A stretch of 5,154 nucleotides of DNA. Origin: Frankiales bacterium (GTDB taxonomy: Bacteria; Actinomycetota; Actinomycetes; JAFAQI01). This document shows positions 1 to 5,154 of this stretch, in pieces. How positions within the stretch are numbered: the stretch's first letter is position 1; each line of letters begins with the position of its first letter. The stretch spans positions 1-5,154 of the forward strand of contig JAFAQI010000251.1 in assembly GCA_019246495.1 (NCBI GenBank), given 5' to 3'. The translations under genes were made by a program, and so were the position numbers. The notes under the pieces are model-generated. The model ran no database searches and was not told where the DNA came from. It worked only from the letters and a program-made list of their open reading frames with translations.

Positions 1-168
1 GCCAAAGAGTGCGACGTGATGAAGGTGCTGAACGACAAGGAGCTCGCGTCGCTCAACGTGCTGCTGCGCAAGATCCTGTCCTCGCTCGAGGATGCACCGT
101 CGGCCGATCGCGCGTCTGTCAGCACTGCGTCGGCGACTCGCCGCGCGACCGCGACCGCGACCGCCTGA
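1..168 (+). CDS. MarR-family transcriptional regulator, C-terminal fragment
   Basis: The gene enters from the left edge in frame 1 and ends at TGA 166-168, leaving 55 codons. The visible residues, including 'DVMKVLNDKELASLNVLLRK' followed by ILSSLED, resemble the last helix of MarR-type winged-helix regulators, where 'L-x-x-x-E-L-x-x-L-x-x-L-L-x-K' forms part of the dimer interface. The DNA-binding part lies outside the window, so the family call rests on this helix alone. The last 20 or so residues are a low-complexity Ala/Thr/Arg/Ser tail, partly encoded by a GCGACC triplication at 145-162. The stop codon is seven bases before the methyltransferase start, which points to one transcript and perhaps translational coupling. 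MarR proteins usually repress their own operon and a neighbour and respond to small ligands, so control of the methyltransferase gene is plausible but is inference. Another small helical regulator cannot be excluded. Confidence 0.7.
   Translation, partial: AKECDVMKVLNDKELASLNVLLRKILSSLEDAPSADRASVSTASATRRATATATA
145..162 (+). repeat. Short tandem repeat, three copies of GCGACC
   Basis: Three exact hexamer copies lie at 145-150, 151-156 and 157-162, at the very 3' end of the MarR-like gene. In that frame they encode Ala-Thr three times. Because the unit is a multiple of three, copy-number change would lengthen or shorten the regulator's tail without shifting frame. It would also move the regulator's stop codon together with the downstream start. 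It may simply reflect high-GC low complexity. Confidence 0.55.
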
Positions 169-175
169 GCGGAGC

Positions 176-985
176 GTGACCTCGCCGGGCGGCGGCTACA
201 CCCACGGCCACCACGAAAGCGTTCTGCGCGCGCATCGCTGGCGGACGGCGGAGAACTCCGCTGCTTATCTGCTGCCGGAGCTGCGCGCCGGTCTGTCGGT
301 GCTGGACGTCGGCTCTGGTCCCGGAACGATCACCGCTGACCTGGCTGCGATCGTCTCGCCGGGACGTGTGACGGCGCTCGAGCAAACCGCAGATGCTCTT
401 GCCTTGACGCGCGCGGAGATCGAGCGCCGTGGGCTGCACAACGTGGACTTCGCGGTCGGCGACGTCCACGCGCTCGACATCGCCGACGACACGTTCGACG
501 TCGTACATGCCCATCAGGTCCTGCAACACGTCGGTGATCCGGTGCAGGCGTTGCGCGAGATGCGTCGCGTCTGCAAGCCGGGCGGTGTGGTGGCGGCGCG
601 GGACGGCGACTACGCCGGGTTCGTGTGGTGGCCGCAAGTGCCGGAGCTCGACGAGTGGATGCGGCTCTATCAGTTGATCGCGCGAGGTGACGGCGGTGAA
701 CCGGATGCCGGACGGCGGCTGTTGTCGTGGGCGCATGCGGCCGGCTTCACCGACGTGACGGGGAGCGCGAGCACGTGGTGCTTCGCTACGCCGGAGGACC
801 GTGCCTACTGGGGCGGCATGTGGGCCGACCGCGTCCGCGAGTCGCGCTTCGCGCGGAGTGCCGTCGATCGCGGCTTGGCGACGAGCGCGGATCTGGAGCG
901 GATCGCCGCGGGCTGGCGGGCGTGGGTTGAGTCACCCGACGGCTGGATCTCCGTCCTCAGCGGCGAGATCCTCGCCCGCGCCTGA
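176..985 (+). CDS. Class I SAM-dependent methyltransferase
   Basis: The protein has 269 residues and is a Rossmann-fold methyltransferase of the UbiE/Methyltransf_11 type. Motif I is 'VLDVGSGPGTIT' (about 42-53). An acidic residue follows strand 2 (E69 in 'ALEQT'), 'GDVHAL' (95-100) is motif II-like, and 'DVVHAHQVLQHVGDP' leads to 'VCKPGGVVAARD' (132-143). The C-terminal third, rich in Trp and charged residues, probably forms the substrate cap; the substrate cannot be read from sequence. I chose GTG 176 because the protein then begins 'TSPGGGYTHGHHESVL', the usual N-terminus of this actinobacterial family. An in-frame ATG at 92 would add 28 Arg/Pro-rich residues that are only the shifted reading of the MarR gene. 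The GGAG at 171-174 is just one base from the GTG, so initiation probably depends on coupling to the MarR stop. Ends at TGA 983-985. A quinone, polyketide or small-metabolite methyltransferase are all possible. Confidence 0.9.
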   Translation: MTSPGGGYTHGHHESVLRAHRWRTAENSAAYLLPELRAGLSVLDVGSGPGTITADLAAIVSPGRVTALEQTADALALTRAEIERRGLHNVDFAVGDVHALDIADDTFDVVHAHQVLQHVGDPVQALREMRRVCKPGGVVAARDGDYAGFVWWPQVPELDEWMRLYQLIARGDGGEPDAGRRLLSWAHAAGFTDVTGSASTWCFATPEDRAYWGGMWADRVRESRFARSAVDRGLATSADLERIAAGWRAWVESPDGWISVLSGEILARA

Positions 986-1013
986 CGTCTCCCGGACAGT
1001 CGCCCCACGATGT

Positions 1014-1056
1014 GTTGACAGCCGATGGTCCCGCCGCGAGGGTGCCATCGGCCAAC
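1014..1056 (+). promoter_or_regulatory. Hairpin with adjacent TTGACA upstream of the exported-protein gene
   Basis: GCCGATGG (1021-1028) pairs perfectly with CCATCGGC (1045-1052). Inside it CCC (1030-1032) can pair with GGG (1040-1042), closing a seven-base loop. Outside it GTTG (1014-1017) can pair with CAAC (1053-1056) across a three-base bulge. TTGACA at 1015-1020 is an exact -35 consensus touching the left arm. At 17-base spacing the -10 position would be GAGGGT (1038-1043), which is poor. The element sits 29 bases after the methyltransferase stop and ends 26 bases before the next start. It could be an operator over a promoter, a 5'-UTR structure, or a terminator of the methyltransferase transcript, although no T-run follows. 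The pairing is directly visible; the role is inference. Confidence 0.45.
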
Positions 1057-1082
1057 TGCAGGCGACGACGAAAGGGAGCAGC

Positions 1083-1658
1083 ATGACAAGTCTGACCAAA
1101 CGGCGGCCGACGGTGTCATCCGTGATCGCGGTGATGGCGCTCGCGGTCGCGATGAGCGGCACGGCCGTTGCGGCGACGAGTGCGGCGAACGGCGACAACC
1201 TCATCAAGAAGAACACGCTGTCCGGCAACCGGTTGCGTAACCACACAGTGACCGGCAAGCAGATCAACCTCAAAAAGCTCGGCACCGTTCCCGTCGCGGC
1301 TCGAGCGAACAGCCTGCCGAAGCTGAAGTGGCACCCGCTGACGCTGCAGAACGGCTGGACGCTCTACTCGAACTTCTACGGCGCACCGGCTTACACCAAG
1401 GACGCGGAAGGCTTCGTGCACTTCCGCGGTGCCATCGATGGGTCATCCAGCACGAGCGACACTTTCGCCAGTCTGCCCGCCGGATTCCGGCCGATCACCC
1501 AGGGCATCTGGCTGCGGCCCCCCTCCACGAACGGGGACTCGGTTCCGCATCTCGTCGACATCTTCGTGAGCGGCGGCGGGGGCATGACCGCGGAGCCTGA
1601 CGGCACGGCCAACAAGACCTTCGTGTCCCTCGAAGGCGTGAACTTCTACGTCGGCTGA
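1083..1658 (+). CDS. Exported protein with phage-fibre-like C-terminal domain
   Basis: The protein has 191 residues. Residues 1-30 form a signal peptide: basic 'TKRRP', a hydrophobic stretch (13-24), then 'AVA' (28-30) with likely cleavage before A31. Residues 37-70 form a short repeat region ('NTLSGNRLRN', 'HTVTGKQINL') ending in 'LGTVPVAARAN'. Residues about 82-190 resemble compact beta domains of phage tail or head fibres: 'LQNGW', 'YTKDAEGFVHFRGAI', 'TFASLPAGFRP', then 'VSLEGVNFYVG' at the end. Exported proteins of this layout are numerous in Thermoleophilia and related actinomycetotes; their function is unknown to me, and a surface-exposed or adhesive role is inferred. ATG 1083 is preceded by GGGAG at 1074-1078. 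The open frame extends upstream to 801, but that part is an out-of-frame reading of the methyltransferase gene. It is probably a single-gene transcript, given the hairpin before it and the inverted repeat after it. Confidence 0.8.
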   Translation: MTSLTKRRPTVSSVIAVMALAVAMSGTAVAATSAANGDNLIKKNTLSGNRLRNHTVTGKQINLKKLGTVPVAARANSLPKLKWHPLTLQNGWTLYSNFYGAPAYTKDAEGFVHFRGAIDGSSSTSDTFASLPAGFRPITQGIWLRPPSTNGDSVPHLVDIFVSGGGGMTAEPDGTANKTFVSLEGVNFYVG

Positions 1659-1675
1659 CGCCTGATTTGCCGCCT

Positions 1676-1741
1676 CCGAACTTTGGCGCGCGAACCGGAC
1701 ACCGTGCGCGTGACGTGTCCGGATCAAGCGCCAAAGTTCGG
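1676..1741. repeat. Composite inverted repeat between convergent genes, possible bidirectional terminator
   Basis: CCGAACTTTGGCGC (1676-1689) is the exact reverse complement of GCGCCAAAGTTCGG (1728-1741). Nested inside, CCGGACAC (1695-1702) is the exact reverse complement of GTGTCCGG (1715-1722). Taken as 27-base arms, 24 of 27 positions pair, around a 12-base centre (1703-1714). Bases 1670-1674 can extend the stem with 1742-1746 if T1675 bulges out. It lies 17 bases after the exported-protein stop and 11 bases from the metalloprotease stop on the other strand. The position suits a bidirectional terminator, but no T-run follows on either strand. A dispersed palindromic element that also works as a terminator is equally possible. 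Confidence 0.75.
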
Positions 1742-1752
1742 GGCGGTGATGG

Positions 1753-2856
1753 TTATGGGCCGGGGACGATGCCGACGCACGAACCGCCGCCGGCCCAGGC
1801 GAGACCGTTGAGGTCGCCGGCCGTGTAGTCGAACGGTCCGTCACGCTGCATCGTCGGATACATGACCGCTGCCTTGGTGGTGTGGCCGAGCCCGACGGCA
1901 TGCCCCAGCTCGTGCCGCACGACCTGACCCACGAGCTCCAGGCCGTGCGCCTCGTGTGTGTAGATCTCCGCGAGCTGCGTCGTGTCGAGGTAGGCGATGC
2001 CGCTCACGATCTGCTCCCGGCCATCGCTGCGTACGGCGAGCGGGCCGCCGATACCGAGTGCGTCGCCGTCGAGGCGGCGAACGTCTGAAGGCGTCGTCCA
2101 CGCGATGAGCAGCGGCGCCCAGCGCCGACCGTAGCGACCAGGTTGGTAGGCCGACCGATGGTTGCGGGCTCGCTCTGTCGTCGTGCCGTCATCGATGAAC
2201 CGCAGCCCGGTGTCCCGGCTGAGCTCGGCGATGGCACTGGTGATGATCGTGCGGCCGTCAGGCACCGGCGCTTCACCGGACACGACGTAATGGATGGGTC
2301 GGCACGGATCCCAGCGCGCCGGGCTGATGGTCGTGAACCCACCGTCGGCCGGCGTCGCCGCGGGCAGTGGCAGCAGCCGCTGACTGTCGAGCACGAGGTG
2401 GGTCACCGGCACGGCGTCGGCGCCGGCAAGATCGTTGAAGTCGGCGGTGGTCGATCCGTTCAGCGATGCTTCGCGAGCCCCCGTCACCTCGAACCACGAG
2501 AACAGTCCGGCCACCGAGGTCAGCACGAGGACCAGCGCGACCACCGGCTGGGCACGACCGTTACGCCGTCGACGACGGCGACGGCGCGGCTGGCGGAGCT
2601 CGCCGGCAGAGAACTGCTCAGCCGGCGCCGGCGCAGACAACGCGGGTCGGGCCGCTGGGACGACGATGCCTGTGCGGTCGTAGTTCCGGCGCCGGACCGG
2701 ATCGCGCAGCACCTCGTACGCCGCGTCAATCGTCTGGGCGAGCCGGAGATTGTTGCCCTGCATCGCCGCGGTGACGCGCTGTTCCCACGCGGCCTTGATC
2801 TGCTCGTCCGACGCATCGGAGCGCAACCCGAGAACGAAGTAAGGGTCGCTGGGCAT
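1753..2856 (-). CDS. Membrane-anchored J-like domain / matrixin-type zinc metalloprotease fusion
   Basis: The protein has 367 residues. Residues 1-60 resemble a J domain: 'DPYFVLGLRSDASDEQIKAA' at the start and 'AYEVLRDPVRRRNYD' at the end, but helix II and its loop are shortened and the HPD motif is absent. A Pro/Ala linker and a basic stretch with eight consecutive arginines (88-101) precede one membrane segment (about 103-122, 'VVALVLVLTSVAGLF'). By the positive-inside rule the J-like part is cytoplasmic and the rest lies outside. From about 180 comes a metzincin domain: 'RWDPCRPIHYVV', 'AYQPGRYG', then 'HELGHAVGLGH' (315-325), giving zinc ligands H315, H319, H325 and catalytic E316, and 'VMYP' (331-334) as Met-turn. 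The only two cysteines, C185 and C360, could form a disulfide. ATG 2856 fits the J-domain start; an in-frame extension to 2985 would overlap the upstream gene and add unrelated residues. Substrate unknown. No propeptide cysteine switch is evident. Confidence 0.85.
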   Translation of the reverse strand: MPSDPYFVLGLRSDASDEQIKAAWEQRVTAAMQGNNLRLAQTIDAAYEVLRDPVRRRNYDRTGIVVPAARPALSAPAPAEQFSAGELRQPRRRRRRRRNGRAQPVVALVLVLTSVAGLFSWFEVTGAREASLNGSTTADFNDLAGADAVPVTHLVLDSQRLLPLPAATPADGGFTTISPARWDPCRPIHYVVSGEAPVPDGRTIITSAIAELSRDTGLRFIDDGTTTERARNHRSAYQPGRYGRRWAPLLIAWTTPSDVRRLDGDALGIGGPLAVRSDGREQIVSGIAYLDTTQLAEIYTHEAHGLELVGQVVRHELGHAVGLGHTTKAAVMYPTMQRDGPFDYTAGDLNGLAWAGGGSCVGIVPGP

Positions 2857-2865
2857 GTGTCCGAA

Positions 2866-2869
2866 CTCC
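2866..2869 (-). promoter_or_regulatory. Ribosome binding site that fixes the metalloprotease start
   Basis: Read on the minus strand this is GGAG, nine bases before the ATG whose first base is 2856. It supports that start, where the J-like domain begins, over the longer in-frame reading that starts at 2985 inside the dehydrogenase gene. Confidence 0.6.
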
Positions 2870-2880
2870 GGGTGCGGTGG

Positions 2881-2909
2881 CAGGTCGCCCGACCTTACGG
2901 CCCGACCTG
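2881..2909 (-). promoter_or_regulatory. Cluster of AGGTCG half-sites upstream of the metalloprotease gene
   Basis: The 74-base gap between the dehydrogenase stop and the metalloprotease start holds CAGGTCG at 2881-2887 and its exact reverse complement CGACCTG at 2903-2909, forming a seven-base dyad. A third half-site, CGACCT at 2890-2895, lies between them. Thus CCCGACCT occurs twice, at 2888-2895 and 2901-2908, 13 bases apart. The cluster is 25-53 bases upstream of the ATG and just before the ribosome binding site. It could be an operator or a small mRNA hairpin. I see no convincing -35/-10 pair, and the function is inference. Confidence 0.35.
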
Positions 2910-2930
2910 GGCGCTTCGCTGGGCTTTGCG

Positions 2931-4580
2931 TCAGCTGGTGGCTTGCGCGGCGGCTCGTCCCGCCGTGCGCCCGGAGAACAGGCAACCGCCGAGGAACGTG
3001 CCCTCGAGCGAGCGATAGCCATGCATGCCGCCGCCGCCAAAACCCGCGATCTCGCCGGCGGCGTAGAGGCCTGGCACCGGTTCACCAGACGCATCGAGGA
3101 CGCGCGCCGACAGATCGGTTGCGAGTCCGCCGAGGGTCTTGCGGGTGAGAACGACCAGTCGTACGCCGATGAGCGGTCCGGCTTTCGGGTCGAGCAGCCG
3201 GTGCGGTTTGGCGACGCGGATCAACTTGTCGCCGATGAACGTCCGCGCATTTCGCAACGCGGCGATCTGCAGGTCCTTGGTGAACGTGTTGTCGATCTCC
3301 GCGTCCCGTGCGACGACCTCGCGCTCGACGACGTCGTAGTCGAGCAGCGGCTCGTCCGTCACCGCGTTCATCTTGTCGACGAGCTCGCGCAGGTTGGTCG
3401 CTTGCACGAAGTCCTCGCCGTTGTCGAGGAACGCCTGCACCGGTTTCGGCGTACCTTCACGGGCTCGTCCGATGACGTCGCGCCAGGACCGGCCGGTGAG
3501 GTCCGGGTTCTGCTCGGAGCCCGACAGCGCGAACTCCTTCTCGATGATCTTGCGCGTCAACACGAACCACGAGTGGTCGTAGCCGGTCTTGCGCAGATGG
3601 TCGAGTGTGCCGAGAGTGTCGAAGCCGGGGAAGAGCGGCACCGGCAGCCGATGACCGGTTGCGTCGAGCCACAGCGACGACGGGCCGGGCAGGATGCGGA
3701 TGCCGTGCATCGGCCAGATCGGCGACCAGTTGTGGATGCCCTCGACGTAGTGCCACATCCGGTCGGGGTTGATGACGTTGCCGCCCGCACGTTGCGTGAT
3801 CTCGATCATCCGGCCGTCGACGTGGGCCGGCACACCGGACACCATGTGCTGCGGCGGTGTGCCGCGGCGTTGCGGCCAGGCCTTGCGGACGAGGTCGTGG
3901 TGGCCGCCGATACCACCGGCCGTGACGATGACCGCCTGCGCGTGCAGCTCGAACTCGCCGACCGCCGTGCGCGACGACGACTCGCCTCGCGCGACCGACG
4001 TGGGTTCGAGGACCGTTCCCCGTACGCCGTCGACCTGACCACCACTTGTCGTCAGCTCGTCGACCTGATGACGGAACTTGAACGTCAACAGACCGCGCTC
4101 GGCCGCCGCGCGCACGCGGCGCTCGAACGGCTCGACGATCCCCGGCCCGGTGCCCCACGTGATGTGGAAGCGCGGCACCGAGTTGCCGTGGCCCATGGCG
4201 GTGTAGCCGCCGCGCTCCGCCCAGCCGACGATCGGAAACACGCGATGACCCATCGCGTGCAACCAGGCGCGCTTCTCGCCCGAGGCGAAGTCGACGTAGG
4301 CCTCCGCCCACTTGCGCGGCCAGTGGTCCTCGTCGCGGTCGAAGCCGGCGGTGCCGAGCCAGTCCTGCCAGGCGAGCTCGCGGCTGTCCTTGATGCGGAG
4401 CCGCCGCTGCTCGGGGGAGTCGACGAAGAACAACCCGCCGAACGACCAGAACGCCTGACCGCCGAGCGACTGCTCACCCTCCTGGTCGAGCAGCAGCACC
4501 TTCCGCCCGGCGTCGGCGAGCTCGGCGGCAGCCGTGAGGCCGGCGAGCCCGGCTCCGACCACGATGACATCGGCGTCCAC
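2931..4580 (-). CDS. FAD-binding dehydrogenase (COG3573 / Rv0785-like)
   Basis: The protein has 549 residues, close to the usual length of this family of predicted flavin oxidoreductases related to fumarate reductase flavoprotein and ketosteroid dehydrogenase. The N-terminal dinucleotide fold is 'DVIVVGAGLAGLTAAAELAD' (4-23), with G9, G11 and G14 of GxGxxG and acidic D32 at the end of strand 2. 'GGQAFWSFGGLFFVDSPEQR' (40-59) follows, typical of this family. 'AVIVTAGGIGGH' (216-227) is the second FAD-contacting strand. The C-terminal 'GLYAAGEIAGFGGGG' (504-518) and 'SLEGTFLGGCLFSGRTAG' (524-541) close the flavin site. The substrate is unknown; family members are thought to dehydrogenate or reduce ketosteroid-like or other small molecules. 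No signal or membrane segment is visible, so it is cytoplasmic. I chose GTG 4580 because it gives the standard 'MDADVIVVG' start; a GGAG lies about 12 bases upstream, which is rather far. The gene is 57 bases downstream of the transglutaminase-like gene and 74 upstream of the metalloprotease. Confidence 0.92.
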   Translation of the reverse strand: MDADVIVVGAGLAGLTAAAELADAGRKVLLLDQEGEQSLGGQAFWSFGGLFFVDSPEQRRLRIKDSRELAWQDWLGTAGFDRDEDHWPRKWAEAYVDFASGEKRAWLHAMGHRVFPIVGWAERGGYTAMGHGNSVPRFHITWGTGPGIVEPFERRVRAAAERGLLTFKFRHQVDELTTSGGQVDGVRGTVLEPTSVARGESSSRTAVGEFELHAQAVIVTAGGIGGHHDLVRKAWPQRRGTPPQHMVSGVPAHVDGRMIEITQRAGGNVINPDRMWHYVEGIHNWSPIWPMHGIRILPGPSSLWLDATGHRLPVPLFPGFDTLGTLDHLRKTGYDHSWFVLTRKIIEKEFALSGSEQNPDLTGRSWRDVIGRAREGTPKPVQAFLDNGEDFVQATNLRELVDKMNAVTDEPLLDYDVVEREVVARDAEIDNTFTKDLQIAALRNARTFIGDKLIRVAKPHRLLDPKAGPLIGVRLVVLTRKTLGGLATDLSARVLDASGEPVPGLYAAGEIAGFGGGGMHGYRSLEGTFLGGCLFSGRTAGRAAAQATS

Positions 4581-4604
4581 GGCGAACAGTGTCTCCGAGC
4601 CGGT

Positions 4605-4628
4605 GCCGACACCGCCCGCGGCGTCGGC
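4605..4628 (-). other. Small hairpin in the transglutaminase-dehydrogenase gap
   Basis: GCCGAC (4605-4610) pairs with GTCGGC (4623-4628), and CCG (4612-4614) with CGG (4619-4621) around a four-base loop, with a single A/C mismatch between the stems. It begins nine bases after the transglutaminase-like stop, read on the minus strand. No T-run follows, so it could be a weak terminator, an mRNA stabilising structure, or chance in GC-rich DNA. Confidence 0.3.
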
Positions 4629-4637
4629 CGGCGCGGT

Positions 4638-5154
4638 TCAGCGCAGCCGGGTCACCTCGACCTCGACGCCGAGCGCCGACGACGCCCCACCGGAGTAGAT
4701 CCCGCGCAACGGCGAGACGTCGGAGTAGTCCCGGCCGCGAGCCACGGTGACGTGCCGCTCGCCGATCGGGACGTCGTTGGTCGGGTCATGACCCCACCAG
4801 CTGCCGGTCCACGCCTCGATCCAGGCATGGCTCTCGCCCTGGACCGCAACTCCGCGCTCGGCCTCGGCCACGGGATGCAGGTAGCCGGAGACGTAGCGGG
4901 CGGGCACCCCGAGGCTGCGCAGCATGACGAGTGCAAGGTGGGCATAGTCCTGGCACACGCCGCGCGCCGCCTCCAGTGCCTCGACGGCTGACGTGTGCAC
5001 ACCGGTGACGCCGGGCTGGTACTCGAGTGCGTTGTGCACCCACGCGCAGATGGCCAGCACGGCATCGACCGGCGGGAGGTCGGATGCCAGCTCGCGTGCC
5101 CGCTCGCCCACCCCGTCGTCCACCGGTACGTAGTGGGTCGGGTCGAGCAGCTCG
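4638..5154 (-). CDS. Transglutaminase-like cysteine protein, C-terminal part
   Basis: The reading frame runs open to the right edge, so the N-terminus is missing; 171 codons are visible before TGA at 4638-4640. A GTG at 5123 is not a likely start, because the frame continues upstream with 'ELLDPTHYVP', which matches the conserved 'L-x-PT-x-x-VP' lead-in of this family. The catalytic triad of the transglutaminase-like (COG1305) fold is complete: Cys in 'GVCQDYAH' (codon 4953-4955), His in 'GESHAWIEAW' and Asp in 'WWGHDPTND'. 'ALVMLRSLGVPARYVSGYLH' between Cys and His is also typical. Family members cleave or cross-link amide bonds in peptides or proteins; the substrate here is unknown. In many bacteria this gene follows a circularly permuted ATP-grasp gene and an alpha-E (DUF403) gene, which would lie just beyond the right edge; that is a prediction. 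Full-length relatives are usually about 260-300 residues, so about 100 residues are probably missing. Confidence 0.9.
   Translation of the reverse strand, partial: ELLDPTHYVPVDDGVGERARELASDLPPVDAVLAICAWVHNALEYQPGVTGVHTSAVEALEAARGVCQDYAHLALVMLRSLGVPARYVSGYLHPVAEAERGVAVQGESHAWIEAWTGSWWGHDPTNDVPIGERHVTVARGRDYSDVSPLRGIYSGGASSALGVEVEVTRLR

Noticed and set aside
92..175. N-terminal extension of the methyltransferase from ATG 92
   Set aside because: These 28 Arg/Pro-rich codons are the shifted frame of the MarR-like gene; family N-termini match a start at GTG 176.
801..1082. N-terminal extension of the exported protein from ATG 801
   Set aside because: It overlaps the methyltransferase in another frame, and the signal peptide must begin at ATG 1083, which has its own ribosome binding site.
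1676..1741. Terminal inverted repeats of an insertion element or an attachment site
   Set aside because: The arms enclose only 12 bases, there is no transposase or integrase in the window, and no flanking target duplication is visible.
2554..2595. Frameshift or sequence error at the eight-arginine run in the metalloprotease gene
   Set aside because: The frame stays open and sensible on both sides, and a basic stretch just before a membrane segment fits the predicted topology.
2857..2985. Longer metalloprotease start at 2985
   Set aside because: It would overlap the dehydrogenase 3' end by 55 bases and place 43 unrelated residues before the J-like domain; GGAG at 2866-2869 supports ATG 2856.
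2143..3018. A 291-codon plus-strand open frame opposite the metalloprotease gene
   Set aside because: It mirrors the J-like/metalloprotease coding region, has low-complexity Arg-rich composition and shows no known motif.
2877..4991. A 704-codon open frame on the plus strand opposite the dehydrogenase and transglutaminase-like genes
   Set aside because: Both minus-strand genes have clear family motifs over their whole length. The plus-strand reading is rich in Arg, Asp, Val and Ala without any recognisable domain, as expected for the complement of high-GC coding DNA.

Overview
This is a GC-rich, gene-dense window of a type that suggests an actinomycetote chromosome. The exported protein at 1083-1658 has a signal peptide, a short 'T-x-T/S-G-x-x-x' repeat region, an 'LGTVPxAAxAN' segment and a C-terminal fibre-like domain. 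That layout is especially common in Thermoleophilia (Solirubrobacterales-like), so that class is my best guess. The guess rests on family resemblance only. I see no RNA genes, insertion sequences, CRISPR arrays or phage genes.

Layout, left to right. (1) A plus-strand pair: the last 55 codons of a probable MarR-family regulator (1-168), then, seven bases on, a class I SAM-dependent methyltransferase (176-985). (2) A 97-base gap with a strong hairpin and a TTGACA hexamer, leading to a small exported protein with a phage-fibre-like C-terminal domain (1083-1658). (3) A 94-base gap between convergent genes, mostly filled by a two-tier inverted repeat (1676-1741). (4) Three minus-strand genes read right to left: a transglutaminase-like cysteine protein cut by the window edge (4638-5154), a FAD-binding dehydrogenase of the COG3573 type (2931-4580), and a membrane-anchored protein with a J-like domain inside and a matrixin-type zinc metalloprotease outside (1753-2856).

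How the genes may work together. The MarR regulator and methyltransferase are probably co-transcribed and may be controlled by that regulator. The three minus-strand genes are separated by 57 and 74 bases, so they may share a transcript, but both gaps hold dyad sequences and separate control is possible. I see no obvious shared pathway among them.

The most interesting item is the fusion at 1753-2856. It joins a J-like domain lacking the HPD motif, an arginine-rich stretch, one membrane segment and a complete metzincin active site. Next are the 66-base composite palindrome and the hairpin upstream of the exported protein. I found no clear evidence of a wholly new multi-gene system.
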